Assembly: GCA_963762525.1 (NCBI GenBank)
Contig: CAVXKT010000002.1
Coordinates: 186,001 to 250,000, forward strand
DNA from: DATFDN01 sp963762525
GTDB taxonomy: Bacteria > Pseudomonadota > Alphaproteobacteria > Acetobacterales > Acetobacteraceae
Direction: 5' to 3'
Length of the DNA stretch: 64,000 nt
Shown here: positions 1 to 11,807 of the stretch, piece after piece
Position numbering within the stretch: the stretch's first letter is position 1
Layout of the letters: every line of letters begins with the position of its first letter
Made by a program: the position numbers and the translations under genes
The notes under the pieces: model-generated
Database searches by the model: none
What the model saw: only the letters and a program-made list of their open reading frames with translations
What the model was told of the DNA's origin: nothing

Positions 1-434
1 TACCCGGCCATCGATTTCGCGGACGCACCGACGATCATCACGTGCGAGCCGGTCTGGACCCAGTGATTGTCCCCGGTTTGCCCGGGTGCCCAGGGATCGG
101 TGTTGCTCGCCCCGGTGTCGCCGGCCAGCATGTAGATGAAGCCGGTCTTCTCGGTCGGCGGGCCATGGCTCTGCCAAGCATGCGCCCATTCCATCGCGTT
201 CGGATCGAGGCACATCGGCACGCCGTTCGCCTCCATGCAGGTCCATTCGTTCTGGCCCTTCCTCAGGGTTTGCATGGCGCCGTTCTGCATCCGGACAATG
301 GTCGCCTCCTCAACCACCCGCGGGGGCGCCGCCTTCATAACCCGGTTCATGTAGTCCTGGTCCGACGCCTGCTGCGCCCGGGCCGCCCCGGCGAGGCTCA
401 TGACGGCGCAGGTCGCGACTAAAAACATCCGCAT
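1..434 (-). CDS. conserved secreted protein of unknown function, 3' end cut by window edge
   Basis: The reading frame starts at 434 on the minus strand and runs open to base 1, so the C-terminus lies outside the window. The first ~20 residues (MRMFLVATCAVMSLAGAARA) form a clear Sec signal peptide with an AxA cleavage site, so the mature product should be periplasmic. A GGGAG Shine-Dalgarno sits just upstream. The mature part contains two Cys residues (WTCMEANGVPMC) and a Gly/Asp-rich stretch (MLAGDTGASNTDPWAPG). I recognise this as a conserved proteobacterial hypothetical protein but know no function. It follows the Zn-ribbon/OB-fold gene on the same strand about 80 bp downstream. Confidence 0.7.
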   Translation of the reverse strand, partial: MRMFLVATCAVMSLAGAARAQQASDQDYMNRVMKAAPPRVVEEATIVRMQNGAMQTLRKGQNEWTCMEANGVPMCLDPNAMEWAHAWQSHGPPTEKTGFIYMLAGDTGASNTDPWAPGQTGDNHWVQTGSHVMIVGASAKSMAG

Positions 435-514
435 CTGACGCTCTCCCGTTCTGCGACATTCGGTTTCGTCGCAAACCGACCCTAGCATGGTCGCCGAGAG
501 AGCGCCAAGAAATC

Positions 515-1034
515 CTACTCCCGCGCGTATCGCCACGGTGCGGACTGCACCGCCGTCTCGTCGATCGTCCACTGCGGCAAGCGAAAGCCCGTCGGCGACG
601 TCGGTGAATGCCATTCGCACGCGACTGCCGATGCCGATCGCGCGCACCTGATCGGGCGGCGCCAGCTTGCCGTCGGGCGTGCAGAGATTGCCCGCGACCC
701 GCAACGCCTCGTGCGCGCTCGGCACTCCCTTCTGGGTGTCGAGATCGACCAGCAGCACCATATACGGCGTGAACGGGCGGAATTGCGGCTGGATGGCGTG
801 ATGGACCTCGGTGTAGGAATGCACCTCCCCCCTGCCCTCCACCTTCGTCCACCGCGCTTCCGGGCTGGCGCACCACGGGCAGGCGGTGGTCGGCGGATAG
901 CGCAGCAGTTGACACGCCGCACATTGCTGCAAATGGAAATCGTGCGCGGCGCAGTGCCCGAAATATTCGAGGTTCTCCACGTCGAGGTCGCTGAGCCGGA
1001 GCGACATTCCGAGATACTCGGCGGCGATCGCCAT
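515..1034 (-). CDS. Zn-ribbon/OB-fold protein (DUF35 family), thiolase partner
   Basis: About 170 residues. An N-terminal rubredoxin-like zinc ribbon is seen (QQCAACQ... then TACPWC, two CxxC pairs around residues 35-55), followed by an OB-fold with the family signature PYMVLLVDLDTQ. Members of this family pair with SCP-2-type thiolases and act on acyl-CoA substrates; the thiolase gene lies immediately upstream, which fits. One extra base near 578 breaks the frame: reading resumes as PQWTIDETAVQ and stops at 515. Without that correction the frame would run on into the downstream secreted-protein gene. The start ATG at 1034 is in the same frame as the thiolase, with no stop codon between the two, so the exact boundary is uncertain. 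Confidence 0.75.
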
Positions 1035-2303
1035 GATACCCTCCCTCAGCCGCGTCCGCATGACCATGGCCGAGCCGGTCGCCGGCATCGCCCAGCCGAG
1101 ATTGGCGGTCAGCTCCACATCGCGCACCTGCCGGCAGCCGCCGGGCCGATGATCGAAACTATGCCGGCGCTTGCCGTCGGCGCCGACGGGGCAGGTATCA
1201 TCGACGTCCCGGCGCAACTGGCGGACGTTCTCGATCACCATGTTCATGCCGTGCGTGTAGCCCTCGCAGAGATGCCCGCCCGAGGTGTTGTTCGGACGCT
1301 TGCCCCCCAGCCGCATGATGCCGGAGGCGACATACTCCCCGCCCTCGCCTTTCTTGCAGAAGCCGTAGTCCTCCAGTTGCAGCATGGTGGTAAAGGTGAA
1401 GGCGTCATAGGCGCCGGTGGTATCGATGTCCTGCGGCCCGACGCCGGCGTTCGGCCACAGGATGTCCTTCGCGTAATGGCCGGCGACGGTGGAGATCGGC
1501 CCGTGCTGATAATGCATGTCGAGCCGCGGCTTGTTGCAGCGCCCGACCACGCCGCGGATCAGCGCCGGCGTGTGGCGCAGATCGCGCGCCCGCTCGGCCG
1601 AGGTGACGATGACGCAGGTGGCGTTGTCGGTCTCCACGCAGCAATCCAGCAGATGCAGCGGCTTGCAGATCATTCGGCTGCCGATGACCTCATCGACCGT
1701 CACCGGCTTCGGATACAGCGCCTTGGGGTTGCATGATGCGTTCTCGCTGTGGATCACCTTCACCATCGCCACCTGCTCGGGCTTGGTGCCGTAGTCGAAC
1801 ATATGCCGCATGAAGGCGGGCGCGAAGGATTGCCCGGCGCTCTGCCAGCCATAGGCGCGGCTGTGCAGCATGTCGCCGGCGACCGGCGGGGCGGAGCGGG
1901 CGCCGGTGCCGCCGATTCGCACCTCCGAGTATCCGTTCATGGCGCGGAAGATGGCGACGGCCTTGCAGAGCCCGGCCTCGATGACGCCGATGGCGATGCC
2001 GATCAGCGCCTCGGTCGAGCTGCCGCCGCCGAAGCAGTCCATGTAGAAGTTGAGCCTGATGCCGAGGTCGCCGGCGAGGAACGGCGCGAAGGTGGAATTG
2101 ACGCCCTGGTAGGACAGCATCCCGTCGATGTCGGTGTTGCGCAGACCGGCATCCTGCATGGCGTTGCGCACCGCCCAGGTGCCCAGCGCGCGCGTGGTCA
2201 TGCCCGATCCCCGGGTATAGGTGGTCTCCCCGACGCCGACGATCGCATACTTGTCGCGCAGGAATTTGGGGGTGGTCGCGTCGGTGTCGGCCGGCAGCGG
2301 CAT
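1035..2303 (-). CDS. thiolase-like / SCP-x lipid-transfer acetyl-CoA acetyltransferase
   Basis: Starts at ATG 2303 (MPLPADTDATTPKFLRDKYA) and is open for over 410 codons. Thiolase-fold features include the N-terminal AIVGVGETTYTRGSG segment, a candidate nucleophilic Cys in YMDCFGGGSS (about residue 90), AYDAFTFTTMLQLEDYGFC and the C-terminal NNTSGGHLCEGYTHG, which carries the His region. Such non-decarboxylating thiolases work with a DUF35 protein on acyl-CoA side chains (beta-oxidation of aromatic or steroid-like acids in known cases). The substrate here cannot be told from sequence. The frame continues without a stop into the DUF35 gene, so either the two are fused or an indel hides the thiolase stop. 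Confidence 0.8.
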
Positions 2304-2383
2304 GACGTCCTCCCGTGCGTTCGCGGCGAGCCTAGCGGCGCGGCGCGGCGGCGGGCTAGGGTGCGGTGTCGGAGGAGCGGGCG

Positions 2384-3608
2384 ATGAAATTCGGCATCTT
2401 CTACGAATTGCAACTACCGAAGCCCTGGGGCGCGGACGACGAACGCAACTTGTATCAGAACGCGCTGAGCCAGGTGGAACTGGCCGACCGGCTCGGCTAT
2501 GACTACGCGTGGGAGGTGGAGCATCACTTCCTGGAGGAGTACTCGCACTCGCCGGCGCCCGAAGTGTTTCTCGCCGCCGCCAGCCAGCGGACCAAGAACA
2601 TTCGGCTGGGGCACGGCATCATCCAGCTCACCACCAACCATCCCGGCACGCGTCGCCGAGCGCGTCGCCGCGCTCGATCTGGTGAGCAACGGACGGGTGG
2701 AGTTCGGCATCGGCGAATCCGCTTCCGTCACCGAGCTGGGCGGCTTCGGCCGCAACATGGAGGAGAAGCGCGCGATCTGGGAGGACGGCGTGCGCTGCGT
2801 GATGCCGATGTTCACCCGCGAAGGCTGGGAATACGAAGGCCCGTATTTCAAATTCCCGCTGCGAAACGTGCTGCCCAAGCCGGTGCAGCGGCCGATGCCG
2901 CCGGTCTGGGTGGCGTGCTCGCAGCTGGAGACGATCGAGATGGCGGGGCGGCGCGGGATGGGCGCGCTGGGGTTTCAGTTCCTCTCGGCCGATGCCGCCT
3001 TCGCCTGGGTGCACGCCTATTACAACGCGCTGACCAAGCGGCTCGACAAGCTGGCCGACTATCCGATCAACCCGAACATCGCCGTGGTGACGTATTTCAT
3101 GTGCGCCGAGACCGACGAGGAGGCGCGCCGGCGTGCCGACGGCATCACCTTCTTCCAGTTTGCGCTCCGCTTCTACAACAGCGCCGACGGCCGCGAGCGG
3201 GCGAAGCCCGGCACGATCAGCTTGTGGGACGAATACAACAGATGGAAGCGCGCCAATCCCGAGGCGCAGGCGCGTGCCGTTGCCGGCGGCCTGGTGGGAT
3301 CGCCGGAAACCATCCGGCGCAAGCTCCGCAAATTCGAGACCTCGAATATCGACAGCGTGATCCTGCTGAACCAGGCCGGCCGCAACACCCACGAGCACAT
3401 CTGCGAAAGCCTGGAGCTGTTCGCCCGCGAGGTGATGCCGGAGTTCCACGCCAACATCCCGGCGCACGAGGCGTGGAAGCGGCGGGTGCTGGCGCGCCAG
3501 ATCGAGCTGGAGGAGATCGACACCCAACCCTTCCACGACCGCTTCGGACCGAACTCGGTGCAGGTGGCGGCGGTTCATCACGCGGATACGATGCGGGCCG
3601 CCGGGTAG
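2384..3608 (+). CDS. LLM-class flavin-dependent oxidoreductase (bacterial luciferase-like monooxygenase)
   Basis: ATG 2384 (MKFGIFYELQLPKPWG) follows a strong GGAGGAG at 2371-2377. The protein of ~408 residues has the luciferase-like TIM-barrel pattern: AWEVEHHFLEEYSHSP near residue 50, IRLGHGIIQLTTNHP, then RVAERVAALDLVSNGR and GSPETIRRKL near the C-terminus. Known members use F420 or FMN with molecular oxygen; the substrate is unknown here. One extra C in the run at 2642-2644 shifts the frame between TNHP and ARVAERV; both halves are otherwise intact. The gene is divergent from the thiolase/DUF35 pair with an 80-bp shared promoter region, which suggests a joint catabolic role for a carboxylic-acid CoA ester (inference). 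Confidence 0.82.
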
Positions 3609-3622
3609 GCCGGCCGGCCACC

Positions 3623-4235
3623 TCAGGCGGGGAGCGGCGGCAGCGCCATCCGCAACTCGGCGGCGTCCGGCAGCGGCAGCGGCAGGTGGGTCGCCGCGAC
3701 CACGACGCCGCCGCGCTTGCGATGATCCGCGAGCAACCCGCCCACCAGGCCGACCGCGTCCGCGTCCAGCCCGAGCGTCGGTTCGTCAAGCAGCCACACC
3801 GGCGCCTCGGTCAGCGCCAGGCGCGCCAGCGCCAGGCGACGGCGCTGGCCGGCCGAAAGCATCCGCGCCGGCACGTCCGTGAGCGTCGCGATCCCCAGCG
3901 CGGCCAATGCCGCCTCCACCCGGCCCGCGCCGGCGCGGAACCGAAGGTTCTCGGCCGCCGTCAGCGCCGGCTTCACGGCGTCCTGATGGCCCACATAGGC
4001 GACATCGCCGACTCTCGCGCTCCCGCCCGCGCCATAGCACCCGTCCGGTTTCCGGGCGCAGCAGGCCGGCGAGCACGCGCAGGAGGGTGGACTTTCCGGC
4101 ACCGTTCGGGCCGGTCAGAACCAGGGCGGCGGCGGCTTCGACGGTCAAGGACACGTCGCGCAGCACCAGCCGTTCGCCCCGGAACGCGGCCACGCTTTCG
4201 GCTTGCAGCACGATCCCCCGCGATGACGATGGCAC
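3623..4235 (-). CDS. ccmA: cytochrome c biogenesis ATP-binding export protein CcmA
   Basis: About 204 residues, the usual CcmA length. Visible motifs are Walker A GPNGAGKST (residue ~40), the ABC signature LSAGQRRRLALARL and Walker B VWLLDEPTLGLD, and the CcmA-like segment YVGHQDAVKPALTAAENL. CcmA energises release of holo-CcmE during haem loading of apocytochrome c, together with CcmB, CcmC and CcmD. A frameshift near 4025 splits the gene between VLWRG and GGSARVGDVAYVG. No ccmB follows: the next gene downstream is the convergent LLM oxidoreductase, so ccmA stands alone here. It is divergent from acnA, with starts 97 bp apart. Confidence 0.85.
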
Positions 4236-4331
4236 GGTGGACGATCCGGCCCCCGTGGTCTATTGCCGCGTCACGCGCGCGGCAGGCGCCGCATACAACA
4301 GGCGGCGTTCTTCCACCAAGGAGGAGCAGAC

Positions 4332-7038
<2,707 letters not shown>

Positions 7039-7095
7039 CGCGGGGCAGGCTCCCACCCGCCGCGCAAAGCGCGCCGGGTGAGGGCCTCCCGCAGC

Positions 7096-7698
7096 CTAAC
7101 CGAGTTGCGAAGCCGCGAACTCGTAATTGGCGAGCTTGTCGAGCCAGTTCGCGAGGTAGTCCGGACGACGGTTGCGAAAGTCCAGGTAGTAGCTGTGCTC
7201 CCACACGTCGCAGCCGAGCAACGTCCTGCCTTCGCCGGTCGCCAGCGGGTTCGAGCCGTTCGGCGTCTTCGTCACCTTGAGCTTGCCGTCCGGAGCCAGC
7301 ACGAGCCAGGCCCAGCCGGAGCCGAACTGCGTCGCACCGGCGTTCTTGAAGGCGTCCTTGAACGCCTGCACCGAGCCGAAATCGGCGCTGATCTTCTGCT
7401 CCAGCCGGCCCGGAATGCCGCCGCCATTCGGGCTCATCGCCGGCCAGAACAGAGTGTGGTTCCAGTGCTGGCCGGCGTTGTTGAACACACCCGCCATGTC
7501 GGGCTTGTTATGTGAGAGCTTGATCAGATCTTCGAGCGACTTGCCCTGCAGGTTGGGGTCCTTCTCGACGAAACCGTTGAGCGCCGTGACATAGGCCTGG
7601 TGGTGCTTGTCGTGGTGCAGCTCCATCGTCTCCCGGCACATGCCGCGCGCCGCCAGCGCGTCGTGCGAATAGGGCAGCTTGGGAAGCTCGAACGCCAT
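7096..7698 (-). CDS. sodB: superoxide dismutase [Fe] type
   Basis: 200 residues, complete. Converts superoxide to oxygen and hydrogen peroxide in the cytoplasm (no signal peptide). Metal ligands are recognisable: His28 in LHHDKHHQAY, the His in GQHWNHTLFW, and the Asp and His in DVWEHSYYLDF. The Gln directly before HWNH is the position typical of Fe-SOD rather than Mn-SOD, so iron is the likely metal (family knowledge, not proof; cambialistic enzymes exist). The start has a GGAGAAC Shine-Dalgarno. It is divergent from the phytoene-synthase-like gene, with starts only 28 bp apart, so the two promoters must overlap the opposing coding regions or 5' ends. Confidence 0.95.
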   Translation of the reverse strand: MAFELPKLPYSHDALAARGMCRETMELHHDKHHQAYVTALNGFVEKDPNLQGKSLEDLIKLSHNKPDMAGVFNNAGQHWNHTLFWPAMSPNGGGIPGRLEQKISADFGSVQAFKDAFKNAGATQFGSGWAWLVLAPDGKLKVTKTPNGSNPLATGEGRTLLGCDVWEHSYYLDFRNRRPDYLANWLDKLANYEFAASQLG

Positions 7699-7725
7699 GA
7701 TCGTTCTCCGTTTTGGAGGGAAGCG

Positions 7726-8533
7726 ATGGTCTCGGGATCTGGCTATAACCGGCCCGGAGAAGCGTCAAGCTTGAGCGCGGCGGCGCGCATCGTTCGTCGC
7801 AATGATCCGGATCGCTTTCTGACGACGCTGTTCGCGCCGGCGCCGAAGCGCGAGACGCTGTTCGTGCTCTATGCATTTAACCACGAACTCGCGCGCGCGC
7901 GCGCCGTGGTGTCGGAGCCGATGCTGGCGCTCATTCGACTGCAATGGTGGCGCGAGGTGGTGCAGGGAGCGCGGCGCCACCACGAAGTCGCCGCGCCGCT
8001 CGGTGAGGCGTTGGACGCCGGCGAGCTGGACGCCGTCCAGCTCGCATCCATGATCGACGCGCGCGAGGTCGAGGCGGAGGCGTTCATCGCGACTTTCGAG
8101 CTGTGGCGCGACTATCTCTCCGGCGTTGCCGGCACGCTCGCCGTTGCCGCCGGGCGCGTTCTCGATGCTCCCGAGCCCGGAGGCGCTGCGCGGCCCGGGG
8201 ATGGCGTATGGCGCCGCGCGCGTGCTGCGAGAGGCGTCGGCGCTGGCCCGGCGGCGGCGATGCATGTTGCCGGAGGACGTGTTGGCGCGCCACGGATTGA
8301 CGCACACCCGCTTCATCGCAGCCCCCGACGACGCCCCCGCAAGGGCGGCCGTGGACGCGCTGGCGCTTGAGGCCGCCGGCTGGAACACGTGTCCCGATTT
8401 GCCGCGCGCCGCGCGTTCCGCCGCGCTGATTTCCGTGCTGGCCCGCCGCAACCTCCGCCGTCCGACCGGGCGCCGTCGGTTCTCCGATCAACTCGCGGTG
8501 GTCGGAGCCGGGCTGACGGGGATCGGAATTTGA
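7726..8533 (+). CDS. squalene/phytoene synthase family protein
   Basis: ATG 7726 follows GGAGGG at 7715-7720. About 268 residues of the all-helical trans-isoprenyl synthase fold: NDPDRFLTTLFAP, YAFNHELARARAVVSEP, LIRLQWWREVVQG, and C-terminal GPGMAYGAARVLREASALA. The two Asp-rich DxxxD metal motifs of true squalene and phytoene synthases are not evident (YAFNHELAR lies where the first is expected), as in the NDUFAF6-like branch of the family, so catalysis of head-to-head condensation is doubtful. One extra C around 8175 shifts the frame between LDAPEP and EALRGPG. Its 3' end overlaps the convergent ligase alpha-subunit gene by 46 bp. Confidence 0.8.
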
Positions 8534-9402
8534 CGGCTGATCGCCTCGACCATTTCCGAAATTCCGCCGAACACCTGCGCGCCCGCCCGCTCCAACGCCG
8601 CGCGCTTGCTCGCGATCGTGCCCGAGGCGCCATGGATCAGCGCGCCGGCGTGGCCCATGGTCACGCCCTCGCGCGCGTTCGCCCCGGCGATCAGCGCGAA
8701 CACCGGCTTGGCATGGCCGGTTTGCTCCAGCGCGCGGGCCAGCTCCTCCTCCTCGTTGCCGCCGATCTCGCCCACCACCGCCAGCGCCTCGGTGTCGCGG
8801 CGAGCGGCGAAGAACGCCAGCAGCTCGGCGAAACGCGTTCCCTTCACCGGATCGCCGCCGACGCCGATCCAGGCGCTCTGGCCGATACCGCGCTGCGTCA
8901 ATCGGTAGCAAACCTCGTAGGAGAGCGTGCCGCTCTTGGACATCACGCCGAGCGGGCCGGGTCGCAGGGCCACATCGGGCAGAAATCCGAGCTTGGTTTG
9001 GCCGGGGATGCACAGCCCCGGCGTCGATGCGCCGATCCAGATCGCGCCTGCCTCGCGCGCCCGGCGACGGGCATGCAGCGCGTCGTGGACGGGTACACCT
9101 TCGGCGATGGTGACGATCAGGCTGATTCCGGCCGCGATCGCCTCCTCGATGGCGCCGAGCACCGCGAGCGGCGGCACCATCACGACCGAAGCGCGCGCCG
9201 CCGTCGCCGCCACCGCCTCGGCGCAGCTCGCGAACAGCGGAACGCCGTCCTGCTCCGCCGCAACGAGTGCGGACATCGAGGTGCCGGCGACGATGTTGGT
9301 CCCGTAAGCGCGCATCAGGCGCGTATGCGCGCGCCCTGCGCGGCCGGTGACGCCCTGGACCAGCACCGGGGTGGAGCGGTCGATGTCGAGCGCGGAGGTC
9401 AA
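8488..9402 (-). CDS. succinyl-CoA synthetase alpha-like acid-CoA ligase subunit
   Basis: 304 residues, intact. CoA-binding Rossmann domain with LVQGVTGRAGRAHTRLM at the N-terminus, then SKSGTLSYEVCYRLTQRG and GVGGDPVKGTRFAELL. The phosphohistidine loop of the ligase domain is MGHAGALIHG, so the catalytic His is kept. The core families (SucD, malate-CoA ligase MtkB) make an acyl-CoA from a dicarboxylate using ATP or GTP. Its start overlaps the beta-subunit stop (ATGA, 9399-9402), so the two are translationally coupled. Several signature positions differ from housekeeping SucD (GASTPGLCIPGQTK instead of GPNCPG...), so I take it as a paralogue with another acid substrate rather than the TCA-cycle enzyme. 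Confidence 0.8.
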   Translation of the reverse strand: MTSALDIDRSTPVLVQGVTGRAGRAHTRLMRAYGTNIVAGTSMSALVAAEQDGVPLFASCAEAVAATAARASVVMVPPLAVLGAIEEAIAAGISLIVTIAEGVPVHDALHARRRAREAGAIWIGASTPGLCIPGQTKLGFLPDVALRPGPLGVMSKSGTLSYEVCYRLTQRGIGQSAWIGVGGDPVKGTRFAELLAFFAARRDTEALAVVGEIGGNEEEELARALEQTGHAKPVFALIAGANAREGVTMGHAGALIHGASGTIASKRAALERAGAQVFGGISEMVEAISRQIPIPVSPAPTTAS

Positions 9403-10514
9403 CGAACGTGCCGCGCCGCCGCACCCAACGCGCGGTCAAGGTCGGTCTCGATCAAGATCGACAATCCCGAGGCGCCGATGATCGCGCGCGCCTCCTCGAA
9501 CCCGTTGCCGATGATGCGGGCGATCACCGGGACGCCGAGCCCCGGAACGGCGCGCATCGCCGCCACCAGCAGGTGCGCGAACTCGCCGAGCTGGGTAATG
9601 CCCGCGAACACGCTGATGAGAATCACCCGGATGTTCGGCCCGGCTTCGATCCGGCGCAGCACCTCGATCAGCCGGCGCGGATCGCCGCGCAACCGGCTGG
9701 TGCGGATATCGCAGAAATTGAACGGCCGCAGACCACGTGCGGTGAGTTCGTCGATCATCATCATGCTGAGCCCGGCGCCGGTCGTGACCATGCCGATGGC
9801 GCCGTCCGGATCGATCACCGAAAAGTCGAAACCCTCGTCCAGCTTCAGCGCCGCTTCCGGATAGGCGGCGCGACGGTCCCGCACCAGCGCGGCGACGGCG
9901 GGCAGGCGCGCGATGGCGTCGGCATCGAGGATCATCTTGGCGTCGCCCGCGATCCAGCCGCCGTCGTCGGTCAGGAACAGCGGGTTGATCTCCAGCAGCG
10001 TCGCCTCGAGCGCGAAGAACGCGAGAGCCAACCTGCTTGCGGCATCGCGCAGCACGGCGCGATGCCGGATCGGAATGGCGGGCGCCAGTCGGTCAAACGC
10101 CGCTGTCACCGAAGCCGGGTCGGGGTCCGCAAGCGCCATCCGCACGACATCGCCGGCGGCCTCGATCTCCACCCCGCCGGCGTCGGACACGAGCAGGCGG
10201 ATCGCGGCGGCCGCGGGATCGACGCTGAGGCTGAGATAGGCCTCGTGGCCGCGCACCAGCTGCTCCACTCGGCACGCGCGCACGCGATGACCGCCGATCG
10301 TCATGGCTGCGATTGCGTCCAGCGCCGCGCGCAGCTCGGCCGGGGTCTGCGCCGGGCGGACGCCGCCCGCCTTGCCACGCCCGCCCGCCGGCACCTGCGC
10401 CTTCACCAGCCATGGGCCTTCGGGCAGCGGTGCCGATCCGGCCAGATTGCCGGGCGGAACCGCAATGCCGAAGCCCTGCAGCAGCGTCTTCGCGTCGTGT
10501 TCCAGCAGCAGCAT
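9399..10514 (-). CDS. succinyl-CoA synthetase beta-like (ATP-grasp) ligase subunit
   Basis: 371 residues from ATG 10514 (MLLLEHDAKTLLQGFGIAVP). ATP-grasp features: WLVKAQVPAGGRGKAGGVR (nucleotide-binding strand), LEINPLFLTDDGGWIAGDAKM (metal-binding), and a C-terminal flavodoxin-like domain with GMVTTGAGLSMMMIDELTARG and DLDRALGAAARHVR. It is shorter and more diverged than SucC; for example, the usual NIFGGI segment is SVFAGI. It pairs with the alpha subunit by a 4-bp overlap. The gene is divergent from an acyl-CoA dehydrogenase 82 bp away, so a plausible role is activating a carboxylic acid to its CoA ester for that dehydrogenase (inference). MtkA-like malate activation is the main alternative. 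Confidence 0.78.
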   Translation of the reverse strand: MLLLEHDAKTLLQGFGIAVPPGNLAGSAPLPEGPWLVKAQVPAGGRGKAGGVRPAQTPAELRAALDAIAAMTIGGHRVRACRVEQLVRGHEAYLSLSVDPAAAAIRLLVSDAGGVEIEAAGDVVRMALADPDPASVTAAFDRLAPAIPIRHRAVLRDAASRLALAFFALEATLLEINPLFLTDDGGWIAGDAKMILDADAIARLPAVAALVRDRRAAYPEAALKLDEGFDFSVIDPDGAIGMVTTGAGLSMMMIDELTARGLRPFNFCDIRTSRLRGDPRRLIEVLRRIEAGPNIRVILISVFAGITQLGEFAHLLVAAMRAVPGLGVPVIARIIGNGFEEARAIIGASGLSILIETDLDRALGAAARHVR

Positions 10515-10596
10515 CCGGCCCTCCGCCGCGCAGCAAAGCGCAGAAGTTGCGCCCCTCCAAGCCCGAGCGCAGAACACCGGCAAACAGGAGGATGGC

Positions 10597-11800
10597 ATGG
10601 ATATTGGTAGCAGCGCCGCCGCGGCCGAAGGCCTGAATTTCCGCCTTACCGACGAACAGCGCGGTCTGCTCGATACCGTGCGCCGGGTGACGCAGGAGCG
10701 GTTCAAGCCGGCGGCGCTGCGCTACCTCGACGGCACCTTTCCCCGGGAGAACCTGAAACTGCTGGCCGAGCTCGGGGTCGCCGGCATGACCGTGCCGGAG
10801 GCGTATGGCGGGCTCGGCCTGGGGACGCTGGAATCGGCGCTGGTGCTGGAGGAGATCGCCAAGGGCTGCTACGCGACGGCGATGATGATGCTGGGCGAGA
10901 TCGGCGTGCAGTGCCGCATCCTCTCCCACTTCGCGCCGGAAGCATTGCGCGCGCGTTTCCTGCCGCGCATCGTCGCCGGCGACGTGCGTGCTCGCGATCT
11001 GCATCACCGAACCGGACGCCGGCACGGATGCCGCGCGGATGCGCACCAACGCCGAAATTCGCGGCGATCGGGTGGTGCTGAACGGCGCGAAGACGCTGAT
11101 AAGCCGCGCCGACGTGGGCGATCTCTTCATCGTCTTTACGCGGGTCGATCGCCGACCCGGCGGCGAGGGCATCGGCTGCCTGCTGGTTGAAAAGGGAACC
11201 AAGGGGCTGATCCCGGAGGCCAAATATCACACCATGGGCGGCGAGATGCTGTCGGAGGTGCGGTTCGAGGATGTCGATGTGCCGATCGAGAACCTGATCG
11301 TGCGCGAGAACGGCATCCGCAGGCTGTTCAACGCCTTCAACGTGCAGCGCTGCCTGAACTCGGCGATTTGCCTGGGCTCCGCCGAGGGCGCGTTCGACGA
11401 ATGCGTGCGCTACATGCAGTTGCGCCGGGTCGGCGGACATCCGATCGCCGAGTTCCAGGGGCTGCGCTGGAAGCTGGTGGACATGTACAAGGAGATCGAA
11501 GCGGCGCGCGGCTTGCTGTATCGCGCCTGCGTCAGCGGCGCCGAGTTCCCCGACCCGATGCAGGCGGCGCTGGCCAAGATCTACTGCAACGAGATGGCGA
11601 TAACCGTCACCAGCCACGCGGTGCAGATGCATGGCGGATACGGCTACACCGACGAGTATCCGGTGAGCCGCTTCTTCCGCGCCGCGCGGTTCGGCGGCTT
11701 GGGCGGCGGCACGCCGGACATGCTGCGCGATCTGGTGGCCCGGCGGGTGTTCGGCAGGATCGATCCGGCGGACGGAATTCTGAGCCTCGAAACATTCTAA
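10597..11800 (+). CDS. acyl-CoA dehydrogenase family protein
   Basis: ATG 10597 (MDIGSSAAAAEGLNFRLTDE) follows AGGAGGA. About 400 residues of FAD-dependent acyl-CoA dehydrogenase fold: KLLAELGVAGMTVPEAYGG, the FAD/substrate segment ICITEPDAGTDAARMRTNA, PIAEFQGLRWKLVDM, and VQMHGGYGYTDEYPVSRFFR near the C-terminus. An extra base near 10988 shifts the frame before LAICITEP. The canonical catalytic-base loop (YEGT in medium-chain enzymes) reads GGLGGGTPD here, and the alternative position (ERI in isovaleryl-CoA dehydrogenase) reads VQRC, so neither usual Glu is present. The start context and the divergent ligase pair suggest one catabolic module. The substrate is unknown. Confidence 0.85.
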
Positions 11801-11807
11801 GCGGCGC

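Noticed and set aside
3217..3789. Arg/Pro-rich frames opposite or overlapping real genes (here and throughout)
   Set aside because: Typical antisense or out-of-frame shadows of GC-rich genes: no start signals, Arg/Ala/Pro/Gly-biased composition, no domains.
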